A DNA stretch of 64,000 nucleotides, taken from assembly GCF_025979885.1 (NCBI RefSeq), contig NZ_CP110139.1, positions 4,546,001 through 4,610,000 of the forward strand. Reading direction: 5' to 3'. How positions within the stretch are numbered: the first letter of the stretch is position 1; each line of letters starts with the position of its first letter. The position numbers and the translations under genes were made by a program. Below the pieces are notes generated by a model. That model was not told where the DNA came from, did not search any database, and worked only from the letters and a program-made list of their open reading frames with translations. Below, one piece after another: positions 25,923-33,722 of this stretch. This DNA comes from Hymenobacter sp. YIM 151500-1 (GTDB taxonomy: Bacteria > Bacteroidota > Bacteroidia > Cytophagales > Hymenobacteraceae).

Positions 25923-28571
25923 ATGCCTCTTTCTGCTCGTGCCCGCGTGTTCTGTGTGTTGTGCTGGGTGGCCGTGGCCGCCCAGACAAGCCCGGCGGCG
26001 CAGGCCCAGCAGGAACCCGGCCGGGCGGCGGCTCCGGTAGCCAGCCGCCTGGCGCCGGGCCTGGAAAAGCGGCCGGCCGGCCAGGCCCTGCGCGTGAGCG
26101 TGACGGATGTAGCGGCGTTTCGGCAGTGGCTGGCCCGTGAGCTGCCCAAGGCCCGCGCCACGGCCCAGCCCCGCCACCCCGACCTGCTCCAGGTGCGGGG
26201 CGCTGCGGCAGTGGCCCTGGCGGCTTGCCCCTGGGTGCGCTTCGTGGACGTAGCCGACCGGCCCGCCCGCCCCGAGCGGCAAATCAACAGCTCCAACCTG
26301 GCCGTCAATAAGATAAGCTTGGTGCACCGGCGCTACCCGCGGCTGGCGGGGCAGGGACTTACGGTGTCGATAAAGGAAAGCCCCCTGGACCAGCAGGACA
26401 TTGACTTCAAAGGCCGCTTGGTTAACCCCGACCCGCAGGCCCAGATGCTCACGGCCCACGCTACCATCATGGCTACGCTGATTGCTGGGGGCGGCAATTC
26501 CTCGCCCAGCGGCAAGGGCGCGGCCTGGCAGGCCCGCATTGCCCAGTCCAGCTACGACAACCTGCTGCCCGATGATGGCGCCGGGCTGACGAGCCAGGGC
26601 GTGTCGGTGCAAAACCATTCCTACGGAGTTGGCATCGAGAGCTACTACGGCCTGGAAGCCCGCGCCTACGACCAGCAGGCCCGGCAGTTCCCGAACCTGC
26701 TGCACGTGTTTTCAGCCGGCAACTCTGGCACCCAGCCCGGCGGCGCGGGCCGCTACACTGCCCTGCCGGCCACGGCCAACATTACCGGCCAGTTCAAAAT
26801 GTCGAAAAACACGCTCAGCGTAGGCGCCACCACTGCCCTCGGCCAAGTAGTGCCGCTCAGCTCCCGCGGCCCCGCCCACGATGGCCGCATCAAGCCCGAA
26901 CTGGTAGCTTTCGGCGACGGGGGTACTTCCGACGCGGCGGCGCTGGTGTCGGGCATGAGCCTGCTGGTGCAGCAGGCCTACCGGGAGCAGCACGGCGCGT
27001 TGCCGGCGGCTTCCCTGGTGAAAGCGGCTCTGCTCAACAGCGCCGACGACACCGGCCGCCCTCACCTCGACCACGTAGCCGGCTTCGGGCAGGCCGATGC
27101 CCAGGGTGCCGTCCGGACAATGCTCGACAACCGGTTTCGGGAGGGCAGCCTGGCGCAAGGGCAGGAGCAGGCACTGACGCTGACCGTGCCGCCCGGCACC
27201 CACCGCCTCAAGGCCACGCTGGTCTGGACCGACCCCGAAGCCGCCGCCAATGCCTCTCAGGCTCTCATCAACGACCTCGACCTGACCCTGGAGCAGGCCG
27301 GCCAACGCTGGCACCCCTGGACCCTGAGCACCTTTCCGCACGCCGACTCCCTGGCCCTGCCCGCCCGCCGCCGACCCGACCGCCTCAACAACGCCGAACA
27401 AATAACCCTGGACCTGCCCGCCGCCGGCACCTACCAGCTGCGAGTGCGCGGCCACGCCGTGCTCCAGGGGCCGCAACGGTTTAGCGTGGTGTACGAGCTG
27501 GAAACCGGCCTCACCTGGGCCAACCCCACCGCCGCCCGCGCCCTGCGGGCCGGCAGCCCCGCCGTGCTGCGCTGGGACTGGGCCGGACCTGCCACCCCTG
27601 CCCGTTTGGAGTACAGCTACGTGGGCCAGCCCCAGCGCTGGCGGCCCCTCAGCACCAGCCTCAACCTCACGGAGCAAGCCTTCGTGTGGACTGCTCCACC
27701 CGACACGACGGCCCTGCTCCAGCTGCGCCTGCTCACGGCTACGGCTTCGTATACTTCGGATACCGTGGTGCTGGCTCGCCCCTTGGCCCTGGACGTAGCC
27801 TACAACTGCCCCGACGAAACCCTGCTGGCCTGGGCCCGCGTGCCCGGCATAGCGCAATACCAAGTCTACCAGCTCGGCGCTACCCACCTGCAACCCTACC
27901 GCCTGGTGCCCGATACGGCCCTGCTGCTGACGCCGGCCGAGGCCGCCGGCCGGCACTTTGCCGTGGCGCCCGTGCTGCCGGGCAGCCGGCTGGTAGGAGA
28001 GCGGGGCTCGACTATTGATGCCAGCCGCGCCGAGCATGGCTGCTACGTGCGCTCCTTTATTGCCCGCCAGCTGGTTACGGACTCCGTAGAATTTGATCTG
28101 GTGCTGGGCTCCACGTTTCAGCTGCAAAGCCTGACGCTGGAGCGCCTCCAGCCCGATGGCTCCTACTTGCCCGTGCAAACCCTGGCACCGGGCCGCCGCA
28201 CCACTTTTCTGCTCCGCGACCTGGCTCCGCGCCCTGGCCGCGCCGAGTACCGGGTACGCCTGCTGCTGACGGGGGGCCGCACCCGGTTCAGCAACCTGGA
28301 AGAAGTGTTTGTAGTGGGCGGCTTGGCTGATGTGCTGGTGTATCCCGTGCCTGTCGTGTCCGGGCAGCCCCTGCGCATTATCGGCCCCCCCGACCAAGCC
28401 CTGCGCATCCGGGTGGTGGACATGATAGGCCGGCAGCGCCTGGAAGTCAACACCGAGCCCAGCGCCGTTGCGCAGTTCGACACCCACACGCTGGGCGCTG
28501 GCCTCTACCTGCTGCGCATCAGCGTGGCCGGCAGCACCACCGAAGTTGTGCGGCGCGTATTCGTACAGTAG
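25923..28571 (+). CDS. S8 family serine peptidase with T9SS-type C-terminal domain, altered Asp position
   Basis: 882 residues. A signal peptide ends near AQAQQ. A prodomain-like part (about 50-115) is followed by the subtilisin-like domain. The His motif reads TAHATIMATLIAG (His179), the oxyanion Asn is in FSAGNSG (Asn267) and the nucleophile in GGTSDAAALVSGM (Ser336). The place of the catalytic Asp reads VSIKESP, with Glu152 where D-[ST]-G is expected. A P-domain-like beta section and Ig-like parts follow, and the end (VLVYPVPVVSGQPLRI...GLYLLRISVAG) resembles a T9SS type A tail. Its TAG stop opens an inverted repeat. Confidence 0.88.
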   Translation: MPLSARARVFCVLCWVAVAAQTSPAAQAQQEPGRAAAPVASRLAPGLEKRPAGQALRVSVTDVAAFRQWLARELPKARATAQPRHPDLLQVRGAAAVALAACPWVRFVDVADRPARPERQINSSNLAVNKISLVHRRYPRLAGQGLTVSIKESPLDQQDIDFKGRLVNPDPQAQMLTAHATIMATLIAGGGNSSPSGKGAAWQARIAQSSYDNLLPDDGAGLTSQGVSVQNHSYGVGIESYYGLEARAYDQQARQFPNLLHVFSAGNSGTQPGGAGRYTALPATANITGQFKMSKNTLSVGATTALGQVVPLSSRGPAHDGRIKPELVAFGDGGTSDAAALVSGMSLLVQQAYREQHGALPAASLVKAALLNSADDTGRPHLDHVAGFGQADAQGAVRTMLDNRFREGSLAQGQEQALTLTVPPGTHRLKATLVWTDPEAAANASQALINDLDLTLEQAGQRWHPWTLSTFPHADSLALPARRRPDRLNNAEQITLDLPAAGTYQLRVRGHAVLQGPQRFSVVYELETGLTWANPTAARALRAGSPAVLRWDWAGPATPARLEYSYVGQPQRWRPLSTSLNLTEQAFVWTAPPDTTALLQLRLLTATASYTSDTVVLARPLALDVAYNCPDETLLAWARVPGIAQYQVYQLGATHLQPYRLVPDTALLLTPAEAAGRHFAVAPVLPGSRLVGERGSTIDASRAEHGCYVRSFIARQLVTDSVEFDLVLGSTFQLQSLTLERLQPDGSYLPVQTLAPGRRTTFLLRDLAPRPGRAEYRVRLLLTGGRTRFSNLEEVFVVGGLADVLVYPVPVVSGQPLRIIGPPDQALRIRVVDMIGRQRLEVNTEPSAVAQFDTHTLGAGLYLLRISVAGSTTEVVRRVFVQ

Positions 28572-28906
28572 GAGCGCGTCGCACGCGCCCGGTCGTTGAG
28601 CAGCCAAGAAAGCAGCGCGAAGTTTCGTGCCGCGCCACTTCTACTAAAGCGCAGGAAAAGCCCGCACGGCCTGGGTCTGGGTGCCCTACCCAGTATAGCG
28701 GTAAGGCAGTTGGCAGGGCTTTGCGGCCCCCGGCCTACACTGCTTCTGCTGCGCAAAATCCAGCGGAAGAAGCTGGATGTGAGCGGTAATTCACGCGCGT
28801 TGCATAGCAGCCTTCGCTGTATTCTGACTTGTGAGTTAGGCTCAAGAACCGGAGACGGAGGCCACGCAGCAATAATTGGGCGCGTGCGGTGCGACGCGCT
28901 CCTACC
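28569..28906. repeat. Inverted pair of 22-25-bp repeats flanking about 290 bp
   Basis: The left copy (gtaggagcgcgtcgcacgcg, from 28568) begins at the peptidase stop codon. The right copy (gggcgcgtgcggtgcgacgc, 28877 to about 28906) is inverted. The interior of this 400-bp gap has no gene that I would support; the open frame across it is not protein-like. The arms belong to the same family as those around the ftsH terminator. Confidence 0.75.
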
Positions 28907-28916
28907 GCACAAAAAC

Positions 28917-28950
28917 AAACAGCCCCGGCTTCAGGAGCCGGGGCTGTGTT
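28917..28950 (-). terminator. Rho-independent terminator of the M57 protease gene
   Basis: Stem acagccccggct / agccggggctgt. On the minus strand it is followed by ttgtttttgtg. It lies 22 bp past the stop codon. Confidence 0.85.
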
Positions 28951-28971
28951 ACGCTAGTAAGTCAACTGACT

Positions 28972-29775
28972 TTAGTACACGTAGTTGAGGGCCGTAACGT
29001 CGTTGCCGTTGAAGGGACGGTTGCTGCCCGAGCCGATGCAGGCCAGCATCCAGGAGTTGGGGTCGGGGCCGGTGGGCGTGCCGGGGATGTGGATGGCACC
29101 TACCGAGCTGGCACCTTCGTTCACCGACGAGCCACCGCAGCTGTACTGGCGGCCCATGTAGTCGGTGTGGCGGAAGCCAATGCAGTGGCCGATTTCGTGG
29201 GCCAGAATGGTGGCAATGTACGTGGAGGCGTTAGCCGTGCCGATGGCGCCGGAGTTTACCAGCACCTGGCCATAGGGGTTGCCGCCCGAGGGGAAGCCAG
29301 CCGAAGCCAAGTAGCCGGAGCCCGAAGGAGCAGCCGACAGCACAATGTTACCACCCGACGTAACCCGGCGGAAGGAAAGACGCAAGCCTTCGGCATTAAA
29401 GCGGCGGATGGCCTCGTCAGTAGCCGTAACGTAGGCCGAGGGCAGGCTGGTCGAAACGCGTACGGTAATGGTGCGGGGCAGGCCGCCTACCAGGTTGGTA
29501 GTGCGGTACTGCTCGTCCTGGCCTACGCGCAGCATGTTATAGTCGGGCTTGCTGGCCAGCATCTCGTTGGTCAGCAGAATGTCGCCCTCCACCAGTACCC
29601 CGCCATCAACCTTCTGGGCACCGGCGGCCGTAAAGCCCAGTGCCTTAATTTGATTGATAGTAGTTTCTGAAACCTCGTTTTTTACTTCAACATTGGCTTT
29701 TTCCTGGCAGGAAGACAGGGTAAGTGCCGAAGCAGCAAATAAAGCGAGCGGGGTGAAGAGTTGAGAAATTTTCAT
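28972..29775 (-). CDS. M57 family metalloprotease lipoprotein
   Basis: 267 residues. MKISQLFTPLALFAASALTLSSC is a lipoprotein signal with Cys23. The zinc-binding motif HEIGHCIGFRH has His193, Glu194, His197 and His203, the metzincin pattern, followed by TDYMGR. The M57 family name rests on the HEIGH core and the fold order (SAYVTATDEAIRRFNA, then NIVLSAAPSG before the zinc site). The mature enzyme probably cleaves proteins at the cell surface; substrates are unknown. A candidate -7 element (TACCTTTTG) lies at 29815-29807, 32 bp before the start. Confidence 0.9.
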   Translation of the reverse strand: MKISQLFTPLALFAASALTLSSCQEKANVEVKNEVSETTINQIKALGFTAAGAQKVDGGVLVEGDILLTNEMLASKPDYNMLRVGQDEQYRTTNLVGGLPRTITVRVSTSLPSAYVTATDEAIRRFNAEGLRLSFRRVTSGGNIVLSAAPSGSGYLASAGFPSGGNPYGQVLVNSGAIGTANASTYIATILAHEIGHCIGFRHTDYMGRQYSCGGSSVNEGASSVGAIHIPGTPTGPDPNSWMLACIGSGSNRPFNGNDVTALNYVY

Positions 29776-29806
29776 GTGTTTTGGTTGTGTGTGGTGAAAG
29801 TGTGGT

Positions 29807-29815
29807 CAAAAGGTA
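29807..29815 (-). promoter_or_regulatory. Candidate -7 element of the M57 protease gene
   Basis: TACCTTTTG on the minus strand is one base longer than the TAnnTTTG consensus. It is 32 bp before the ATG in an AT-rich stretch. No clear -33 element was found. Confidence 0.35.
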
Positions 29816-30081
29816 ATAATTCGTTAACGATTTATCAAAATGACTCCCTGCTTTTTGTCATAATTATGTACAATATGTTCATGATTTCAGCACAATATCT
29901 TTAACACCTATTTCTTCTGAATAGAATTTTATCCATAGGCCCACAAGTATCTGGTTCTAGACGATTTTGTAGTATTTGACTAAAATGTTGATTTCATCAC
30001 AGTAGAGCTTCTTCGGAACTTAGCCTACAGCCAGTCGTAACCCGCGCCACTCCTGTACCGGCTTCACCTAGGCGAATTCTG
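29816..30081. other. AT-rich divergent intergenic region
   Basis: The gap between the M57 protease and ricT starts is 371 bp and is visibly AT-richer than its surroundings. It holds the two candidate promoters listed separately and another partial -7 match (TATCTTTA at about 29897). No open frame, hairpin or repeat stands out. Confidence 0.6.
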
Positions 30082-30089
30082 TATCTTTG
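30082..30089 (+). promoter_or_regulatory. -7 element (TATCTTTG) before ricT
   Basis: Exact match to the Bacteroidota -7 consensus TAnnTTTG, 57 bp before the GTG start at 30147. A -33 TTG at the right distance is not obvious. Confidence 0.5.
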
Positions 30090-30146
30090 TAGATATTGAC
30101 TTTTCAGCGAAGCTCTCCTTCGCTTCACCTATAGATTTTTCAAGCC

Positions 30147-31694
30147 GTGGCTTGCTCATCCTGTTCTTCCGGTGGAGGCTGCTCCACAACTGCTAAGGGC
30201 TGCGGCTCGAAAGGCAGCTGTAGCAGCGGCTGTACCCGCCTCAACGTGTTCGATTGGTTGCAGGACCTCGATCTGCCCAGCGACTTCAAAGAGTTTGATA
30301 TTGTAGAAGTCCGCTTCAAAGGCGGCCGCAAGGACTTCTACCGCAACAAGAGCCGCCTGCCCCTGATTACCGGCGACGCCATCGTAGTGGAAGCTGCCGG
30401 CAACGGCTGGCACCTGGGCCACGTTTCGCTGAAAGGGGAGCTGGTGCGCCTGCAAATGCGCAAAAAGAAAGTACCCCTCGATGCCAAGGATATCCGCCCC
30501 ATTCTGCGGGTGGCTACCGAGCAGGACGTGGAGCGCTGGAACGCCGTGCGCGACCTGGAAACCGGCACCATGTTCAAGGCCCGGGCCGTGGTAGACGAGC
30601 TGCGCCTCAAAATGAAGCTCTCCGATGTAGAGTACCAGGCCGACCGCACCCGCGCCACGTTCTTCTACTCCGCCGACGACCGGGTAGACTTCCGGGACCT
30701 GATTAAGCGCTTGGCCGACGAGTTTCGGGTGCGGGTAGAGATGCGCCAGATTTCCTTGCGCCACGAAGCCGGCCGCCTCGGCGGCATCGGCAGCTGCGGG
30801 CGGGAGCTGTGCTGCTCCACCTGGCTGAGTGACTTTAAGAGCGTGAGCACCACCGCCGCCCGCTACCAGAACCTGAGCCTGAACCCGGCCAAGCTCTCGG
30901 GCCAGTGCGGCCGCCTCAAGTGCTGCCTCAATTACGAGCTGGACACCTACCTCGACGCCCTCAAGGACATTCCGCAGGTGCAGCGTCCCTTGCTTACCGA
31001 AAAAGGCGACTTCGTGCTGCAAAAGACCGACATCTTCAAGAGAAAGATGTGGTTTGCCATGCGCGGCGATAACAACTGGGTGGTACTGAGCACGGAGCGC
31101 GTGCGCGAAATCCAGGACCTGAACAAGCGGGGCGAGAAGCCCGAAAGCCTGCTGCCGCCCGTGCGCGAAGAAGAAAAGTCGCCCGAGGTAACGGCCATTG
31201 TGGAAGGCTCCTTGGAGCGCCTCGACGACAAGATCAAGGCGTCGAAACGCACCAAACGCGGTAAAAAGAAAAAAGACAAGGAGAAAGTCGGCCCCGATGC
31301 AGTAGCTCCGGCCCCCGTCCGCCCGGCCCGGCCCGCCGCCGCCCGGCCGGCCCCGCCCGCCGCCGACGCTCCCACAGCTCCGGCTCCCGACGCCCCCGAA
31401 ACCGGAACCCCGGAAGAGCGGGCTCGCCCCCGCGGGGCCGCCGCCCGCCCCCTCAACCGGCGGGGCCGCAGCCGCGGCGAGGGCAAGCGCCCCGATGCGC
31501 CCCGCCCCGCCAGCGCCGACGGTGCTGCTCCCGAAGCAACCCGGCCCGCCCGCAGCCCCGAGGCCCGGCCGCCCCGCGCAGAAGGTGAATCCCGGCGCTC
31601 TTCGGGGGCACCGGGAGGTGGGCGCCGGGGCCCGCGCCCGCCCCGCCCCGACCGCCCGGCCGGCGGACCAGCTCCTGCGCCCCCGGCTTCCTGA
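30147..31694 (+). CDS. ricT: PSP1-domain protein RicT (YaaT-like) with long disordered tail
   Basis: 515 residues from a GTG start. The first 30 residues hold six cysteines (3, 6, 12, 19, 25, 29) among Ser and Gly. The PSP1 domain follows (about 110-205, with DVEYQADRTRATFFYSADDRVDFRDLIK). Conserved iron-sulfur cysteines lie at 217, 222, 223 and 254, 259, 260 (SCGRELCC, QCGRLKCC). RicT is part of an iron-sulfur complex that affects RNA processing in Bacillus. From about residue 360 the tail is Lys-rich, then Pro/Ala/Arg-rich and probably disordered. gldH starts 19 bp after its stop. Confidence 0.92.
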   Translation: MACSSCSSGGGCSTTAKGCGSKGSCSSGCTRLNVFDWLQDLDLPSDFKEFDIVEVRFKGGRKDFYRNKSRLPLITGDAIVVEAAGNGWHLGHVSLKGELVRLQMRKKKVPLDAKDIRPILRVATEQDVERWNAVRDLETGTMFKARAVVDELRLKMKLSDVEYQADRTRATFFYSADDRVDFRDLIKRLADEFRVRVEMRQISLRHEAGRLGGIGSCGRELCCSTWLSDFKSVSTTAARYQNLSLNPAKLSGQCGRLKCCLNYELDTYLDALKDIPQVQRPLLTEKGDFVLQKTDIFKRKMWFAMRGDNNWVVLSTERVREIQDLNKRGEKPESLLPPVREEEKSPEVTAIVEGSLERLDDKIKASKRTKRGKKKKDKEKVGPDAVAPAPVRPARPAAARPAPPAADAPTAPAPDAPETGTPEERARPRGAAARPLNRRGRSRGEGKRPDAPRPASADGAAPEATRPARSPEARPPRAEGESRRSSGAPGGGRRGPRPPRPDRPAGGPAPAPPAS

Positions 31695-31713
31695 ACCTGC
31701 CTCTTTCCTGCTT

Positions 31714-32223
31714 ATGACCTTTCGTTGCCGACTAGGACTGGCCCTTCTGCTGGGCGCTGGCGGGCTGCTCACCGCCTGCGACGCCAATCAGGTATTTGAA
31801 AAAAACATCAACCTCGAATCGCCGGCCGGCGACCCGTACGTGTGGGCCGTGCAAAACAAGCCCACGTTCACGTTCGAGATTCAGGATACCACGCAGACCT
31901 ATAATGTCTACTTCAACATCCGCAACGCCGCTCACTATGAGTACTACAACCTCTACGTGAAGCACACGCTTACGGGCCCCGATGGCAAGCCCATATCGAG
32001 GCTGCTGCACCAGATGCTGCTGATGGACCCGCAAACCGGGGAGCCGCGCGGCAAAGGCACCGGCGACATCTACGACCACCAGATTCTGGCCCTGCCCAGG
32101 CAGCGTTTCCGCCAGCCCGGCCCGTACACCATCGTGCTGGAGCAGTACATGCGCCAAGACCAGCTGCCGGGCATCATGGCCGTGGGCATTCGGGTGGCCC
32201 GGCACGCGGCGGATAAAGAATAG
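31714..32223 (+). CDS. gldH: Gliding motility lipoprotein GldH
   Basis: 169 residues. The lipoprotein signal ends LLTACDAN, with the lipid-attachment Cys at 22. The mature part matches GldH: FEKNINLESP, FTFEIQDTTQTYNVYFNIRN, YYNLYVKHTLTGPDGKPISR and GPYTIVLEQYMRQDQLPGI. GldH is a membrane lipoprotein needed for gliding and for stability of the T9SS-linked Gld machinery, which fits the T9SS clients in this window. It directly follows ricT, the usual neighbour in this phylum. A hairpin follows the stop. Confidence 0.94.
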   Translation: MTFRCRLGLALLLGAGGLLTACDANQVFEKNINLESPAGDPYVWAVQNKPTFTFEIQDTTQTYNVYFNIRNAAHYEYYNLYVKHTLTGPDGKPISRLLHQMLLMDPQTGEPRGKGTGDIYDHQILALPRQRFRQPGPYTIVLEQYMRQDQLPGIMAVGIRVARHAADKE

Positions 32224-32254
32224 TGGTCAAGATCCTGTCGGCACGACACATAAA

Positions 32255-32294
32255 CTGCCCCGCCTACAGCCTGAGTAAGGAGTGGGCGGGGCAG
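32255..32294. terminator. Hairpin between converging gldH and cold-shock genes
   Basis: Stem ctgccccgcc (32255-32264) with ggcggggcag (32285-32294) and a 20-nt loop. It lies 31 bp past gldH on one side and 30 bp past the cold-shock gene on the other. No long U tract is seen. Confidence 0.6.
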
Positions 32295-32324
32295 CTAGTT
32301 GATAAAGCTCTTGAGAACTGGGCG

Positions 32325-32516
32325 CTACATACGCTCCACTTTCACGGCGTTCTGGCCTTTTTTGCCGTCAATAACATCAAAAGTTACCCGGTCATTCTCG
32401 CGGATTTCGTGGACGAGGCCGGTCTGGTGAACAAAGATGTCTTGGCCATTCTCATCCTGGATGATGAAGCCATAGCCTTTAGACTCGTTGAAGAATTTTA
32501 CTTTGCCGGTTTTCAT
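32325..32516 (-). CDS. Cold-shock protein, CspA family
   Basis: 63 residues, a complete cold-shock domain. RNP1 is KGYGFI and RNP2 is DIFVHQ; the N-terminus is the usual MKTGKVKFFNESKG. It binds single-stranded RNA and DNA and melts RNA structure, in the cytoplasm. It is convergent with gldH and divergent from the disordered-protein gene. About 150 bp separate its start from that gene, but no clear promoter was found. Confidence 0.96.
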   Translation of the reverse strand: MKTGKVKFFNESKGYGFIIQDENGQDIFVHQTGLVHEIRENDRVTFDVIDGKKGQNAVKVERM

Positions 32517-32663
32517 AGCAGGCGTAGATTGGTTGTGTGGTGAAAGAATGAGGCGGTAAATCTACACGCTTTTCCAAAAGACCAAAACAGCGGAGGAAGC
32601 TGGAACGCAGGGAGCAGGCGTGCGTATGCTGGAAAATAATCACTTACCTCAACCCCGATAATC

Positions 32664-33557
32664 ATGCCTGAGCCCGTAGATTCCGCTGCTTCTTCCCAAA
32701 ATGAACAGCCCGACGCCCATCCCGACCACCTGCTGGCACCCCGCAATGCAAAGGAGTCGGGGCCGGTAGCTAATGACCCTGCCCATGCGCAGAACGAGGT
32801 GGCCGGACCCGACCGGGGCGAGTTTGGCCGCCACGCCGGCGGCGTTACCCACGGCGGCTACGGCGGCTTCCAGCCCGGCCGCAAAGAAGGCGGGGCCTAC
32901 TCGGGGCCGCTGGGTACCCCGCCACCGACCACCGGCTACGACGGCGAACGAAGCCAGCAGTCAGCGGGCTTCGTGGACAACAGCAACGGCAGCTTCGGGA
33001 GCCAGCCTGGGCAGCACGCCCCCGCCAACTCGACCGTCAGCCCCGGCTACGCCAACGACAACGCCGCTCCACAAGGCACCGATTCTGGCTTCGCCCCGAA
33101 CTATGGTACGTCGTCGCTGACCGGAGCCACCACGGCCACCACGGCTGCCCCTGCCGCCGGCCAGCGCAACCAAACCGAAGACTACCGCCCCAACCATCCC
33201 GAGCAGGGCCCCGAGGGCCTGACCATCGGGGCGGCGCCTACCAATGCCGCTCACGGCCATAACGAAGCCGATACGACCCCCACCGGTACTCAGCGCAGCG
33301 GCTACCAGGCCGCCGGCTCTCCCGATGCCCAAGGCAGCGAGCAAACCGGCTTTGGCTCGCGGGGTGGCTCCTACAACGACGAATACGACGCGGCTTCCGA
33401 CGCGAAAGGCCAAGGCTCGCCTACCCGCGGCGACTACAGCCAACAGGATGCTGCCCAGAACTACGGCGGGGCCGCCGCCGACCGCACCTCATCCGACGAC
33501 TCTCCCGATTACGGCCCCGCACCCACCCGCGCCACCACTCCGGGGCAGGGAAAGTGA
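32664..33557 (+). CDS. Hydrophilic, disordered Gly/Gln/Asn/Ser-rich protein
   Basis: 297 residues, no recognised domain, no signal peptide and no membrane segment. The composition is dominated by Gly, Ala, Ser, Gln, Asn, Asp, Pro and Thr, with many aromatic Tyr/Phe spaced by Gly (GGYGGFQPGRKEGG, RGGSYNDEYDAASDAKGQG). This is the make-up of hydrophilin-like or phase-separating disordered proteins. The plus-strand codon use is like that of real genes, and the frame has no stop for 894 bp, so it is probably expressed. A stress-protection role is only a guess from composition. Confidence 0.72.
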   Translation: MPEPVDSAASSQNEQPDAHPDHLLAPRNAKESGPVANDPAHAQNEVAGPDRGEFGRHAGGVTHGGYGGFQPGRKEGGAYSGPLGTPPPTTGYDGERSQQSAGFVDNSNGSFGSQPGQHAPANSTVSPGYANDNAAPQGTDSGFAPNYGTSSLTGATTATTAAPAAGQRNQTEDYRPNHPEQGPEGLTIGAAPTNAAHGHNEADTTPTGTQRSGYQAAGSPDAQGSEQTGFGSRGGSYNDEYDAASDAKGQGSPTRGDYSQQDAAQNYGGAAADRTSSDDSPDYGPAPTRATTPGQGK

Positions 33558-33722
33558 TGCGGTAATGAAGTAATGGGGTGAAAAGAACGTCATGCTGAGC
33601 TTGCCGAAGCATCTGTCCCGCTTCGTTGTAGTGCTATTGCAACGAAGCAGTAGAGATGCTTCGACAAGCTCAGCATGACGTTCTTTTTCGCCTCATCACC
33701 CCGTTACTTTATCCTCCCCATC
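33558..33722. repeat. Composite palindrome with REP-like core
   Basis: The outer arms are low-complexity (gcggtaatgaagtaatgggg on the left; cctcatcaccccgttacttt on the right). The inner arms read gaacgtcatgctgagcttgc (33587 on) and gcaagctcagcatgacgttc reversed (to 33684), with cttcgttg/caacgaag near the centre. It starts at the stop of the disordered-protein gene and ends at the next gene's stop. Confidence 0.85.

Noticed and set aside
26712..28607. A 631-codon open frame on the minus strand
   Set aside because: It is antisense to the S8 peptidase, and its start lies in a repeat arm.
28596..28988. A 130-codon open frame on the plus strand
   Set aside because: It spans an inverted repeat and a terminator and ends in the M57 gene on the other strand.
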